Positions 46,895-58,135 of a stretch of DNA of 64,000 nt are shown piece after piece (the first letter of the stretch is position 1; every line of letters begins with the position of its first letter). The notes beneath the pieces were generated by a model. The model did no database searches and was not told the origin of the DNA. It saw only the letters and a list, made by a program, of their open reading frames with translations. This DNA is from Earliella scabrosa (taxonomy: Eukaryota > Basidiomycota > Agaricomycetes > Polyporales > Polyporaceae). Position numbers and translations under genes: made by a program. The DNA is taken from the NCBI GenBank assembly GCA_022605405.1, contig JABYQQ010000008.1, positions 1,054,001-1,118,000 on the forward strand, read 5' to 3'.

Positions 46895-49207
46895 TCAGAT
46901 GTCCAAGAACTCTTTGTGACCCTCGAAGATGGCCAATGCGTCAGGCGCACGGATCTCGAAGCGGTACTGATACTCCTGCGGCCGTCTGGTCCACACGACA
47001 ATCAGCTTCCAATTCTATCACATCTCTGGACTGACTGGAGGGATCACTCACACAACGAGACCCATGTCGATGCTCTTCTCGGTGCACACGGCGTCTTTCC
47101 CGTCCGGACCCAGAGGTGCCTTGATGTTGAACATCCAGAGCACGTACGCCATGTTGAGGAACAACGTGTTGCGGGCCATGTGGCGGCCCACGCAAATCCT
47201 GAAACCGAGTCCCTGTCAACGACGCTGTGCATGCGACGGATGCATGGTGCGTGGAGATAGGCAACTCACCTCCGGCCAAAGCCGAAGGAGACGTGCCCTT
47301 CGTCCTTCGTGTCCGCGGGAGATTGGGCGAGCTGTCCGTCAGGTCCGATGTGTCGCTCAGGACGGAACGCATCTGCATCTTCACCCCAGAGCTCAGGGTC
47401 GCGGTTGATTGCCCTGTGCGCGACACATGACGATGTCAACATAGGACGCGGAGATTTGCGCGAGACACGCACCAAATGTTGGCAATGCAGACTGTCCCTT
47501 TAGGAATAAAGTATCCTTCGTAGACGTCGTCCTATCAAAGATACAGTCAGGACGAAGAAGGGAAATCGAGAAGCGAGCGCGATCTGTACCTCGTCTGAGC
47601 GGTGCTGCATGCCTGAACAGCGGATAGGTGATGCATGAGCATTGCCCACCCGGACCCTTTTCATCGCATAGCTCACCTAGCGGTCCGACGGGGTGCCACC
47701 GGAGTGTCTCCTTGACCATAGCGCGAATGTACACAAGCTTGTCCAAGTCGTCGAATGACGGGAGTCGGCCGCGGCCGACCACGGCGTCAATCTCTTCCTG
47801 CGCCTTCTTCTGCGCGTCTGGGTAGAGAACCATTGCGAGCATGAACCATGCCATGGTGCCCGACATCTACGGGATCCGATATCAGGCCTAGGCTTTGGGC
47901 TCAATTCCGAGCGTATCGGAACCTACCGTCTCGAAAGCAGCCGCGCTAGAGGAGGAATGGGATGAATAAGGCAAGTCAGCGCGTCTAGACGGACGCAAGC
48001 ACTCACATCGTCGCGATGAGCCACGCCGTTTCCTTGTCGCTCAGGTCGTACTTTGCCTGCTTCTCGACCATGGACGCCGAGACGCTCGGCCGGACGTCAT
48101 CGCCGTCCTCCTGCGACATTGAAAATCATCATTGTGATGGCGATGATGACAGGAAGAATGAGCATATGTGCGTGTGCATGCAGAGGACGCTCGCCATTGG
48201 CGATGTCAGGGACGAGGATACGCACCACCCGAGTCTTCACGGCGAAGTACAAGTCCTTGAACAGCTGGGTGAATTGCGGCGCGGCGCGGAGCGCTTCCTT
48301 TTTCCATGGTGCGAACGCCGCGGGGATGTGCTGCAGGGCCGGGAAGAACTCCACAAGGAAGCCGTCGACATAGCCCGCGCGCACGATGCTGTTCGTGAAG
48401 TTTGTCAGCTTCTGCATAGCTGGCTCGTTGACGCTCTTGGTAGGCGGTAGGTCGTAGGTGGCGGAGAGGACTGTGGAACCCGCGTTACTGGCCGGGCGAG
48501 GGTGACTTCTCAACACAAGTAGCTCAATTATCGCGTACTGGTGTACTTACCGTGTCAGGTGCTCTTCCCATTGGGTAGGAGTGGCTATCATGTCGTTGAT
48601 GAGTATCGTGGCCTCGGTCGTTTGGAGTGGGAGGAAGTCTTTGACGACACCACTGTGGAGGGCCTCGTGGGCGGCGCGGCGCATGCGCCGCCACCTGTAT
48701 GAGAAGAATGAGTGTCCCGGCCTGCCCACACAAATGTACTACTTACAGCTCCGTGCGGCTCTGAAATACGAAGAAGAGGCCTTCAGTCAACATGTTGCAC
48801 GCGACGACGAAGTTTGGTCTGGACGAATAATTCGCCGCCCGCCTGTCGAGGAGGTCGGAAGCAGCCTGCAGGGTGTTCAGGACGACCACGTTCTGGCCGG
48901 CAAGGTTGAGGTAGACGACAGGACCTAGGTCGCGCGTTCAGCACATGCTGAATGTCTAGTTGCGAAGATGCTCACCATAGGTCTTCTTCCATTCGGTGAA
49001 CTTGAACCAGACGTCTTCAGAGAGCTGAAAGAGATTCCCAACGACCGGGAGTCCAGGAGGGCCCGGGGGCAGGTTCTTGCGTGAGGAAGACGGGAAAAGT
49101 TGGTAGAGAAGCGTGGCCGTAATTAGGACGATTGCGACCGAAGCCGGATTTGCGATCACAGCTGACAGAAGCGCGCGACCGTGGTCGAAGTGGGTCTGGC
49201 TGTCCAT
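46895..49207 (-). CDS. Cytochrome P450 (microsomal, fungal E-class)
   Basis: Multi-exon P450 of about 510 residues. Starts at ATG 49207 (MDSQTHFDHGRALL) with an N-terminal membrane anchor (VAIVLITATLLYQLF) and the proline hinge NLPPGPPGLPVVGN. The helix C region has LWRRMRRAAHEAL. The I-helix reads AAAFETMSGTMAWFM (A-x-x-E-T-x-S). The ExxR motif is KETLRWHP, the aromatic/PERF region is DAFRPERHIG, and the heme loop FGFGRRICVGRHMA carries the axial cysteine. The last exon ends HKEFLDI at 46895. All catalytic marks are present, so the gene looks functional. It is of the type often used in secondary metabolism or xenobiotic oxidation. A sesquiterpene synthase lies about 7.5 kb away. A TATA box sits 78-85 bp upstream. 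Confidence 0.93.
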
Positions 49208-49284
49208 CGCTGTATGCTCTCGTGAGTGTGGTGTACTGTGGGGTTGTCTGGTGTTGCTGCTCTTGCCCAGCAAGATGCAGGCTG

Positions 49285-49292
49285 CTTTTATA
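49285..49292 (-). promoter_or_regulatory. TATA box of the P450 gene
   Basis: TATAAAAG on the minus strand, 78-85 bp upstream of the ATG at 49207. Confidence 0.65.
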
Positions 49293-50321
49293 ACACGTCT
49301 GGAGTCGCGCGACGAGCCGTACAGCGCCACGAGCATCGCATACGGGAGGCGGCATGTGTAGTTAAGCTCTAGGTTGCTGGTGAGGAATAGACTGAGATGC
49401 CTGTCTCCCGACGCACGGGCGACACAGGAACCCACCTGTGGCGGGTGCGAGATGAATGCTTCGGGTCCGTTGCGCCGCACCCGACGAACCGGGATGGTTT
49501 CTCATCACTCCGGCTGTGGAGACTAGGGGTTGTGAGGCATGTGAGCGCCGATGAGCGCAAAACATAGGTTCTGCGGCATACGAGCCGTTTTCATGAACTA
49601 GCTCCACATGAGACTGCGAAGGGCCCAGGGCTGTGATTTCCGGCGCGAGCGCGGCAAGCAGCTCTTGACTCGCACAGCGTAAGGTTGTTCGGCTGCGCAC
49701 ATGCGACTGAGATCCACAACTTCGAAGCATTTCTATCGTCCGATGTGCCACTGAGGTTGCCCTGAGTCTTGTGGCAATGAGATACTGAGCCGTGTTCTGA
49801 ATTTTGATTGTCCCTTCCGGCTTTCGGTGCGCTGTGGCGGATGTATAGTAGGACAGGGGCATGTCGCGCGCAATCGATGTGTTGAGTTGCGTGCGCCGGT
49901 TAGGTAGTTGAGCGGATCGATCTACCATTCCACACATCAGCTAGACATGAAACAAGAGAACAACAAGCCGACCTATTCTTGGAGGCTGGAGCTGAGAAAA
50001 CTTAGTACTTTTTAGTAGGTAGTGGTAAATGATACGTCAACGCTACGACCGCTGCTGTTCGCCGCTCGACGGTTTTGTTCATGCGGTGCGCGTGTTGTAT
50101 GGTTGACATCACCACATGGAAGGAGAACTCAAGTGAGATGAATGATCCGTTGTCGAATGGAGGAGTGAAAAATGGTCGAGAGCATCACATGAATGTATTG
50201 GCACTGGCACCGCATTGACCGTGGCACCTTGAGGGTGCCAGCAATGGTCCGTGCGAAAGAGTTACCCGTGTTGGCTTTGGTGTCCGAACTTGGTAACTTA
50301 GATGCCATGCATAGTGGAGGA

Positions 50322-50359
50322 CGTCCAGGAATTCGTTATTCCCGCGGTCCAGCGCTCCA
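50322..50359 (-). repeat. Inverted-repeat arm A
   Basis: Reads GGAGCGCTGGACCGCGGGAA then TAACGAATTCCTGGAC on the minus strand; it matches arm B at 50963-50998 with about four mismatches. Weaker similarity continues some 20-30 bases on the side toward 50385. Confidence 0.65.
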
Positions 50360-50962
50360 CCGGTCCAGCGGCTGGAATCGGGCCGAGAGTAGGCGCCCGT
50401 ATGTGAAGGGCCCATCTCAAAGGAAGGTCGACTGCGTTTTACTAACTGGGAGTTTCGGGCGGATGCAGTCTTGTTTGGCCCACATAGATAACGAGATGCG
50501 AGGTTCTACCTGTAAGAGTACCTTTGTTGTTGATCAACGGGCCATGGGTACCACTATGGCTAGTAGCAGTCGGATTCACAATGTCAATATCAACAGTATG
50601 ATGTCACTTGTGGGCCCGGGCCTGTTCTGAATGTACGGAATATTGCTATAACTCGGAGTCTCTCTCAGTCTTCAATGTGTTGCACGACGCTGGAATAATC
50701 AGCAAGCTTGGCGAACGCACTGAGCTTGTTCAGGACTGCCGGCGCTTCGAAATGTTGCTGGGATTTCTAATATAGTCCACTACAACCCCCCTATCATTGT
50801 GCCTATGGTAGAATGATACAACAACCTCGCAAGTACAATATTTCCTGGGGAAAATATGGACATGGGAGGGCACTTTGTGAGGGAGAACTTGCCTCTCGTA
50901 CTGAGCCAGGTGCGTCATATGTGAAGAGTGAGTCCAGCGTCTATTGCCCGGGTTTTGCCGCT

Positions 50963-50998
50963 GGAGCGCTGGAACGCGGGAATAACGGATTCATGGAC
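50963..50998 (+). repeat. Inverted-repeat arm B
   Basis: Reads GGAGCGCTGGAACGCGGGAA then TAACGGATTCATGGAC on the plus strand, the inverted partner of arm A about 600 bp away. Changes are partly at third positions of the shared frame (GALxRGNNxFxD), hinting at former coding sequence. Confidence 0.65.
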
Positions 50999-51368
50999 TT
51001 TCTGGCATAGTGAGGAGCAACTCACTTACATCCGGACTCAAACCATGGACAGTACGGAGTGAAACAAAATCATAGGCTCACTCACTGAAGCGATGCCAAG
51101 GCGAGAGGTCGAGCGTCGCGTGCTCCCATGAGATGGCCGGAGACTCGGAGGTCGTTCCGACGTGGGCGCGACTCGGTGTTCTGTCAGTGGCAACGGTGAT
51201 AGACTTCCGCGGTACCTCGAACGTTATACTCAAAGTCTGTGTCTTTGCTCAACTGAGATTTGCGTCGGGTCAGCGGCTGTTTGTTCCGACACTCCTGGCG
51301 CTTGGCTTGAGTAGTTCGACTCGGGACTCGCACCGAACTCCCGGATGGTTGATCGCCATGCAGACCGT

Positions 51369-51391
51369 CTTGGACCACAACGTGGTCCAAG
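51369..51391. repeat. Perfect 10-bp-arm hairpin
   Basis: CTTGGACCAC, a 3-base loop AAC, then GTGGTCCAAG. A perfect palindrome in an otherwise gene-free stretch; function unknown. Confidence 0.8.
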
Positions 51392-52709
51392 TAGCGCTGC
51401 AGAGACGAGCAGAGGCGACTGAGAGCCGCATATACTCACATGAGCATAGGCTTCCTGGCAGTGTCGAGCCGACTCTCCGGGCGACACTGGGCTAGGCGCA
51501 TCGCCTTGGTGAGAGCTGTGACGCGTGAGGTTCAAGGGTTGTGGAAGCACATAAGAACTTGTGCGCGCGAGTGTTCTCCATTGCGCTTCTATCCACATTC
51601 AGAGTCTTGGCGTGGCTGCTCCACGTACTTCGTGGCGGTGATATGAAGGGGCGGCCAGGCGGTGGGTAAAGCTCTCCTAAGACAACGACTTCAGCTCGTC
51701 ATTACCGCACCAAAGTCTATCCGTATCCGTAGTATCATCATATCCACCAATAGGCTGTGAATTGTTCCAAGTAGTCAGGCGGTGGATATGCCTACTGTGA
51801 CCAGGAGCGGCGAGTACTAGGGTTCATCCACTGGCATGACTCACCACTTCAGTTGAGACATTCCGGTGGAGTTGGCACGATGTACTGCTGAGGGTGGAAG
51901 TTACCTTAGTTGACCATGTGGTTATACGGGTTCCGCTTATCGCACTACAAAAAAGATATCAGCAAAATCATGGACATTTATACAAGGCCAACCTGGCGAT
52001 AGCAAGGCAATTTTTGGCCTCACTCCAAGTACTACATACTTCGTGTGCGCACCGATTGTACGTGGTTCGGAAGCCTGGTCTTGAGCGCTTAGAGATGTCT
52101 CCGTTCTGATCCGACACTGTCACAGGTCACGGCACGCCTCCCACGGCTCCTTTGAACTTGAAGTTGTCGTCGTCAAGCACTAGTACTCGACCTTGACTCG
52201 ACCTCACTTCTACCTTCCATATTGTGAGCAGCGCTGCATCTATGCGACAAAGCTGGTGTTCTTCAACATTCTTGTGTCAACTTCACACAACTTCTGGCCG
52301 CTGATAGACACTTGCGTCTCCAGCACCTGCCCTAAGTGTGGTCCAGAAATTAGCGGTCACCTGGCAAGGCAGCGACCACATCGTCATGCCCCCCCTCGGA
52401 GAGCCTCGGCGAACTTGTTGCTTGGCGCCTTAAAAGAATGAAAGCGGGCTCAGCCGCCGGCCATACACATGAGTAGGACTTCCCGAAACTGGGTATCCCG
52501 CCGCATCGATGGTGTTGTTGCTCTTCTGTCGAAGGTGAAGCCGAGTACGTGCCACTCTCAGGATCTTGTGGTTCGTAGAATCAACGGGTGTCCAAGTCCC
52601 GGACGAAGGTGATACGGCTATATGAGAGGGAGAACTTTCAACGAGAGCGGTCCTCATCATCCAGGTATCGACGGCAGTACAACTCACCCTTCTGTAACAC
52701 GACCGCGCC

Positions 52710-54056
52710 ATGATAGGCATTCCGCCCCTCGATAAGATGTTCCTGATCGGGATATGGGTTGAGTCCGTGTTATATGGTGAGCTAGATGCCATGATTCGAA
52801 TGCTCGACGCTGACGTCTACATACTAGGGATGAAGTAGGTGGCAGTCCGAGTCTGCCGATCTCCAACTTATGCTCTCCCTAGCGTTCTCGTCTACGGGGC
52901 GGCGATGATTGCTTTGAGCCGCAAGCCCGAGGGGGCTAGCACAAAGTGAGACAATGGTACCTGCCCTCTTGTCGACTATGGGACTCTAACCTGGCGTCAG
53001 GGTACTCATAGCTGTCTCCACGATGGCATTCGTGTTGTCCACTGCATATGTCGCCATATCCCTCCGTCAGCTCATGGAAGCATTCATATACGGGCCCCCT
53101 GGCACGGCGATTGCCTACTTTGCGGACGTAGGACGCATGCTGCCTCAAGCAAAAATAGGGCTCTACACCGTCAATGTACGAGCATTTCCCTACCGCAGTG
53201 ACGTGCGCTCCGCTCACTCGGAAGATGCTTCAGGTGTGTCTCCAGGATCTTGTGCTCATATGGCGGCTTTGGTCCGTTTTTGGCCGAAGTAACTTTGTCG
53301 TTATCATTCCGGTGAAGAATCTACTGCCTATGTTCCAATATCGGTGCTAATGTTTGTGGTGCAGCTCCTACTTGAAGTCGGTCGTCTGGGTAATATATCC
53401 AAGATAGGCCTCAGTCGCCCTCCCGCTAACATAGAATGTCAGGATCATCGATTGTAGCCATGGTCGCAGGAGGAAAACCCGGGGTTTCGATATTCACGCC
53501 GCTCGTGCACGACATGGGCATCGTTGATTGGACGCTCGATCTTGCGCTCAACATTGGCGTCACTGCAGCAATAGCGCTCCAGCTCTGGCTGCGCGGCCGC
53601 GCCATCTCCGCATACAACAACGTCCCTGGAATACGTAGCAGGAACAAGTACATGAGCATCGTCTACAATTTCATCGAGTCCGGGTCTCTCTTCGCCATCG
53701 CGACGCTCATCACAGTATCCCTCTATCTCAGCGGAAGCCCCGCAACCGTTGTGGCCATCGATAGTATAGTTCAACTAGCGGTGAGCGCTTTCCCTGAATT
53801 GACAGATGGGGGCTGAACTAATCGCCTCATCCCTACCTAGACTATCACTCCGCTTCTGATCGTTGTGCGGGTCCGTTTCGGATTCACCCATGGCGCTGGA
53901 CTTGCCAGCACCATGAACGGCTTCCATGATACGTCCACAGTCAACGGTCGACTTCAGTTCCACCGGAGAGCTCCAACCAACAACGCGAAGACGATTGACT
54001 CGGACGGCGCTGAGGACTATCAATTGTCCAACTTGTCGTACACCCAATCGGAGTAG
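52710..54056 (+). CDS. Seven-helix-type membrane protein of polypore family, function unknown
   Basis: Eight exons (52710-52776, 52828-52834, 52883-52945, 53001-53175, 53225-53311, 53365-53389, 53443-53780, 53841-54056) give 325 residues in one frame; exon 2 is only 7 nt. Hydrophobic segments are KMFLIGIWVESVLYG, VLVYGAAMIALS, VLIAVSTMAFVLSTAYVAIS, LVLIWRLWSVFG with IIPLLLEVG, LDLALNIGVTAAIALQLWL, SGSLFAIATLITVSLYLSG and ITPLLIVVRVRFGF: seven helices, a hydrophilic tail and an extracellular-like loop GPPGTAIAYFAD. From memory, polypore and other Agaricomycete genomes hold many unnamed proteins of this pattern (LIWRL-VVW, then a late helix pair and LLIVVRV). Whether they are receptors is not known. 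The seven-residue-phase joins all agree. It stands between the P450 and the terpene synthase. Confidence 0.78.
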
Positions 54057-55007
54057 GGGAAATTCGGCAGGTCTGTACGGCGACACTTGATTATATACTA
54101 GTATGCGTAGAGAGCGACTCCATGGCCGAGGTAGCAAGTTCCGATGTCGTGAATACTCATAGTCTTTGAAATGTACATTTAGCCGCGGTGTTCACGCGAG
54201 TTGATCGGTGGTTGGATTTTCCTTTCTTGGTCCCCAAACTACGTCTGCTACCGGGTCACAAGCCGTCGTACGCAAGCTCTCGACCAGAGATGCCCTCAAA
54301 ATTATAGTACTGCTGTGGTCACATGCAGTCTCGGGTGGACGCTCTCATCAGGGTTCCGTGGTATAGGGTAGCTCAAACACGAGGTAACGGCTCAGGTGGC
54401 AGGGAACCTTGGACACGTTCCATTCAACCTGACATACAGAATCTCGGTCGGAAAGACAGAACCAACGCCCTTTCCACCCATCCGTCACGGTGCCGCCCGA
54501 ACGCCGATAGGTCTCTGCAGCAGTAGTGCGACGGTAGCGAGCTATCATGACCCCGGTTCCACCTTCCCTGTGACATATCCGTCCATTAGCCGCCACTACA
54601 ACCCTAATGCACAGTACATGTACACCACTCCTAGTCATGATTTGATCCTAGGAAAAAATAATCGAACCATGTGTCTAGAAACGTCAGCCAACTTAAAGAA
54701 CCCAGCCCCCAGCAAAGGTATGTCCTGCGTGACAGCACCCCCTCCGATCCATACAGTCGCCTCAGGCCAATGAGGCAGAGCAAAGTTACTACCATCCTCC
54801 TCTCAGCTATAGCCACTATGCCGTGGCATAGCAACGCAACTTCCACTACCGATGGCCTCAGAATCACAGCCATTGTTGGAAAGAAAATGAGGTCCACAGT
54901 GGAATGCTGGACGTTGGAACCCAAGTACAAGAATCCTCGTGGGGTGAGCAGCCTGTATTCGAGATAATACCTGCATACTGGTATTCAAAACTGACAGCCT
55001 GGTTGAG
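54057..55007. other. Intergenic, no gene seen
   Basis: About 950 bp with short overlapping frames (for example 54396-54773 plus, 125 codons, no motif). Nothing supported. Confidence 0.45.
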
Positions 55008-55487
55008 ATGGATATCCAACAGCTCGGAGACCTCACAGGCACAACATATATCGAGATGCCCAAGGATCAGGATTTCACGCAAGGGTTAGAAAGTCATCTA
55101 TATAACGATCCTCGTCCGTCGCTAATTTGCTCTATCAGACCATACAATGCTCCAAATCTTCAGTATGTGATGACCACACTACAAGAACTGGACACGTGGG
55201 ATTGATTGCATCACATAAAAATTCAAAGATACTTCGTCATCCTTGAAGGCAACGCAACAATTACCTTCCCAACCTCCGGGGAGATCTTGGACGTACAACC
55301 AAATCGGCTCTACATTGCAGCTGATACTGCTACAACGTCGGAGCTTGGACACTTCACAGCTGTGCGTGCGGGATCTCGCATCTTGCAATTTCCGTTCCAA
55401 GATGGGGTTATACCCGATCATACCGCAACCGCAGGGGAATGTTCAGCAACACGCACGACGACTGGTCGAATCAATTCGGAGCTATAG
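55008..55487 (+). pseudogene. Cupin-like gene relic with an in-frame stop
   Basis: Two adjoining frames, 55008-55205 and 55206-55487, are in the same phase and separated only by TGA at 55203-55205. Together they read as a small cupin-like domain: an N-terminal part ending LQELDTWD, then, past the stop, HHIKIQRYFVILEGNATITF, GEILDVQPNRLYIAAD and GHFTAVRAGSRILQFPFQDG. The H-x3-Q-x-Y-F-x-x-L-E-G pattern is that of the first cupin motif, and ILDVQPNRLYIAAD fits the PGD-x-x-x-I-P position. Splicing the stop out with a 35-nt GT-AG intron would remove the metal-ligand histidines, so a nonsense mutation is more likely. The identity is moderate and the metal site is incomplete. Confidence 0.4.
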
Positions 55488-56756
55488 TCATGAATATGCT
55501 GCGCCGTGACCGAATCATTTCTAGATGTATGTTCCTTATGTACGCTGCTCCAGTGACAATAGACGAGGTTCACTTGGGTTCACCAGGCAGATGACGTAGC
55601 TGTTGGACTATGACGATCAATGACAGCTTTTGGCTTCAAGGTACAGTGAGTATCCAGCCACGGTAGATATAGGGCCAACCATTCTGCTCCCAGCATACAC
55701 CTCACCTGGAAGAGTGCTAGCTGGCGCGACAGAGGACCCAGATTTGAGAGATGCTAGTAGCGTAGAGCTCACATTCAGACCCGACTCAGCTGGTAGTGAC
55801 TCAGAGTCTCTCTACTAGGCACGAGGCCGTCAAACAAGAACCCGGCCGACCGTAGCAGAGTTAGTGAAGCAAGCATGTTGCGTGCGTGCGCAGTCGTGTC
55901 GATGAGGCAGGACGCTGTCAACAACGAGTCGCAGGAGAGGCTGAGTCCGATGGGCAGACAGCGGGGCGGGCGGCCCGATCATCCGAGAGAACGCGCGTTG
56001 TCATGCCAGCGCCTACAATGTTCATTTTCTTTCCACTGGCACTGTGGCCACAGTGGCAGTCCGTCACTGGCACTACCATCAGGATTTTGGCTCCCTGCTA
56101 GACATCTCCGCAAATTTCAATCGCAAAGATTCACATGGATTACTGCCGCACATGAACAAATGCGCCTTGCACAACGAAGAGTAGCAATATGTCAAGATGC
56201 TACGTGTCGTCCCAGCCTGGCTACGTTGCCGCTACAACGTTGTCTGAGTGAGTTCGTCTGACATTGTGTCCAACTGACAGCGTAACCATAGGCTAATGGT
56301 AATTGATGATTGTTCTCGTGGAGTTCATACTTGAAGATTGGGCCACAATAGACGACGTCATGTTGGTCTCGTTGACGCTGTCCGTGGAACAAATGGAAGT
56401 AGGCAAGTTCCCGAACGTTGATGAACATTCCCAACCGTGGTTCATTGTGTTTTAGGGCATCGTTCTTTGTGGTTGACACCAGAGTCGCCGACTGTGATCC
56501 GATCATGGGGCAAAGCTATGCTTGCGCGATGTCGCTATTGGTACGTCCTCGAATAACGTTACTCTACTTCAGCTATGGATACAATGAGAAGTGGTCCCAT
56601 CTCTGAGGGGCGCTGTGTAACGCCCCTCACAGATAGGACTCCACATAATGTGAGCTAAGATACATAGGTAAGAGCCGAATCACGAATTAGGAACTATACA
56701 GAACGCTAGTGTATATCGAACGCGAAAGGAAACGCACACACAAGGTGTCCGTCGAA
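55488..56756. other. Intergenic, no gene seen
   Basis: About 1.3 kb. A 62-codon frame at 55630-55818 (rich in Pro/Tyr/Ser) could be a fragment. A GC-rich hairpin at 56604-56629 lies downstream of the terpene synthase stop. Confidence 0.45.
56604..56629. repeat. GC-rich hairpin 3' of the terpene synthase gene
   Basis: TGAGGGGCG, an 8-base loop, then CGCCCCTCA: perfect 9-bp arms, 128 bp past the terpene synthase stop. It could fold in the 3' UTR; no function is shown. Confidence 0.7.
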
Positions 56757-58039
56757 TCAAGCCCTGCCCGAGATGTTGCGAGTTGCCTGTACCGGGGCCA
56801 ATGCCTCCACCCGCGGCCGCAGCATGACACGACGAGTTTTCTCGATCTGGGGCCCATCGAGGCCGAAGTACCTCTCGCTTTCGAAACTCCAGGCGTCGTT
56901 CGCGCGCACCCAGTTTCCGATCCCGTCGAGGTAGCGTCGGATTTCCGCGTCAATGTGCGAGCCCCACGAGGGGAGCTTGCCGTAGTAGACTGCCAGGAAC
57001 TGGTCGGCCAGCTCCTGGTGCCACTCGGCAATCTTATCGAGGGCATCTTGCACGTCGACGTTAAATTGGTGCATGACGATGGTAACCAGGTTGTGCTGGT
57101 CATCGCCCTTAGCCTGCTCGACGTCGTACGAGACAAGATCCTGTAGCGCAATGTCAGCACCGCCTGCGCAGATAAGAGGTGGGTGCATCCCAGACGTACG
57201 TTGCCCATGATGATCATGTCGATTGCCCAGTTCGTCAAGTTGACAATGGCCTGGTGCTCCATCACGTCGTCGGGGATGTTCATGTCGAGCTCAAGGAGAG
57301 CGAAGGATGGCTTCGCGCCGATGTTCTCCCTCCGGTTCTCGAAGTAGCTCTCGACGTCGCGAATGTGCTGCTTGTCCCGGTCGGCTGCTTGCTGGACCAC
57401 CGACTGGCAGTAGTCGTCGTAGGTCTTGATGAAACGCCGCTGCGACGACTCGCTCGCCACCCGGATCGTGCGCTCCCAGAACCTGGCATACCATGAGAAC
57501 GATGTGGTAGACCAACTCGAGACAGTACGTACTGTCTAGTGGTTTCACCCACGAGGGACTCCCCGGCCGGTCTAGGCTTGTGGGGGTTGCGAAGCGCGTC
57601 CATGATGATGTCCGCGAATCCCTGAACAGTCTTCTCGTCTTCTACGTCTGAGTATTCGTCGAAGACGAAGAAGACGTTCATCAGATCGCACCCTGCCCGC
57701 AGTTGATCTGTGTCAAGGTCGAGTCAGTGCCTTGCCCGTCGACAAGAGCTTGCGCTGGACGCGTACCCTTGTTCGCATCGGGGTAGGCGAGAGACGCGAG
57801 CAGGTCTGGAGTCAACGACTGGTAAGCAACTATCTATCTCGAAATTGGAACATGCAAGATAACGTACTGAAGTCACACTTGTTGAAGGCCTTCTGTGCCC
57901 TCGGGCTGAACGCGCCGAATGACTCCAACCATGCCGATGACAATGCCTTCACTTCCTTGTAGTGCGGGTTCAGGCGACGGGGCCATGGCCAGTGGGCCAG
58001 GGTGTCAGGGAGGTAAACGACGCGGGACTGGGCAGCCAT
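56757..58039 (-). CDS. Sesquiterpene synthase (Agaricomycete class I terpene synthase)
   Basis: Exons starting 58039-57868, 57805-57767 and 57707-57533, with two or more further exons, give about 340 residues ending NISGRA. It ionises farnesyl diphosphate and cyclises it to a C15 hydrocarbon or alcohol in the cytosol. The N-terminus reads [20 protein letters not shown] and [15 protein letters not shown], typical of polypore and agaric enzymes. The first metal motif is D-E-Y-S-D in [13 protein letters not shown] (about 87-91). The second (NSE) motif is N-D-L-V-S-Y-D-V-E, with an intron after the Asn, followed by the [11 protein letters not shown] basic stretch. Near the end comes [18 protein letters not shown], the W-x2-N-x-x-W-S-x-E-S-x-R-Y-F motif of this group. 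All catalytic motifs are intact. The product cannot be predicted. A TATA-like box lies 90-96 bp upstream. Confidence 0.93.
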
Positions 58040-58128
58040 TGGTATAGACGGGGCAGGGACTGCTGTGAGTGGTGTAGTGCGCAAAACTGAACCGGCGAAC
58101 GGTGCTGACACTGACTTCTCGACAGAGT

Positions 58129-58135
58129 CTTTATA
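58129..58135 (-). promoter_or_regulatory. TATA-like box of the sesquiterpene synthase gene
   Basis: TATAAAG on the minus strand, 90-96 bp upstream of the ATG at 58039. Confidence 0.6.

Larger units (their letters stand above)
49293..52709. other. 3.4-kb gene-poor interval with small inverted repeats
   Basis: No complete gene recognised. Two related segments in opposite orientation lie near 50320-50385 and 50945-51000, each able to encode GAL-x-RGNN-x-F-x-D. A perfect hairpin sits at 51369-51391. Reading frames are short and the sequence is poorer in G+C than the gene-rich parts. It may be an old insertion or the wreck of a small gene pair. Confidence 0.5.

Noticed and set aside
55170..55235. 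A 35-nt intron removing the TGA in the cupin-like frame
   Set aside because: Too short for this genome's introns and it would delete the likely metal-binding histidines.
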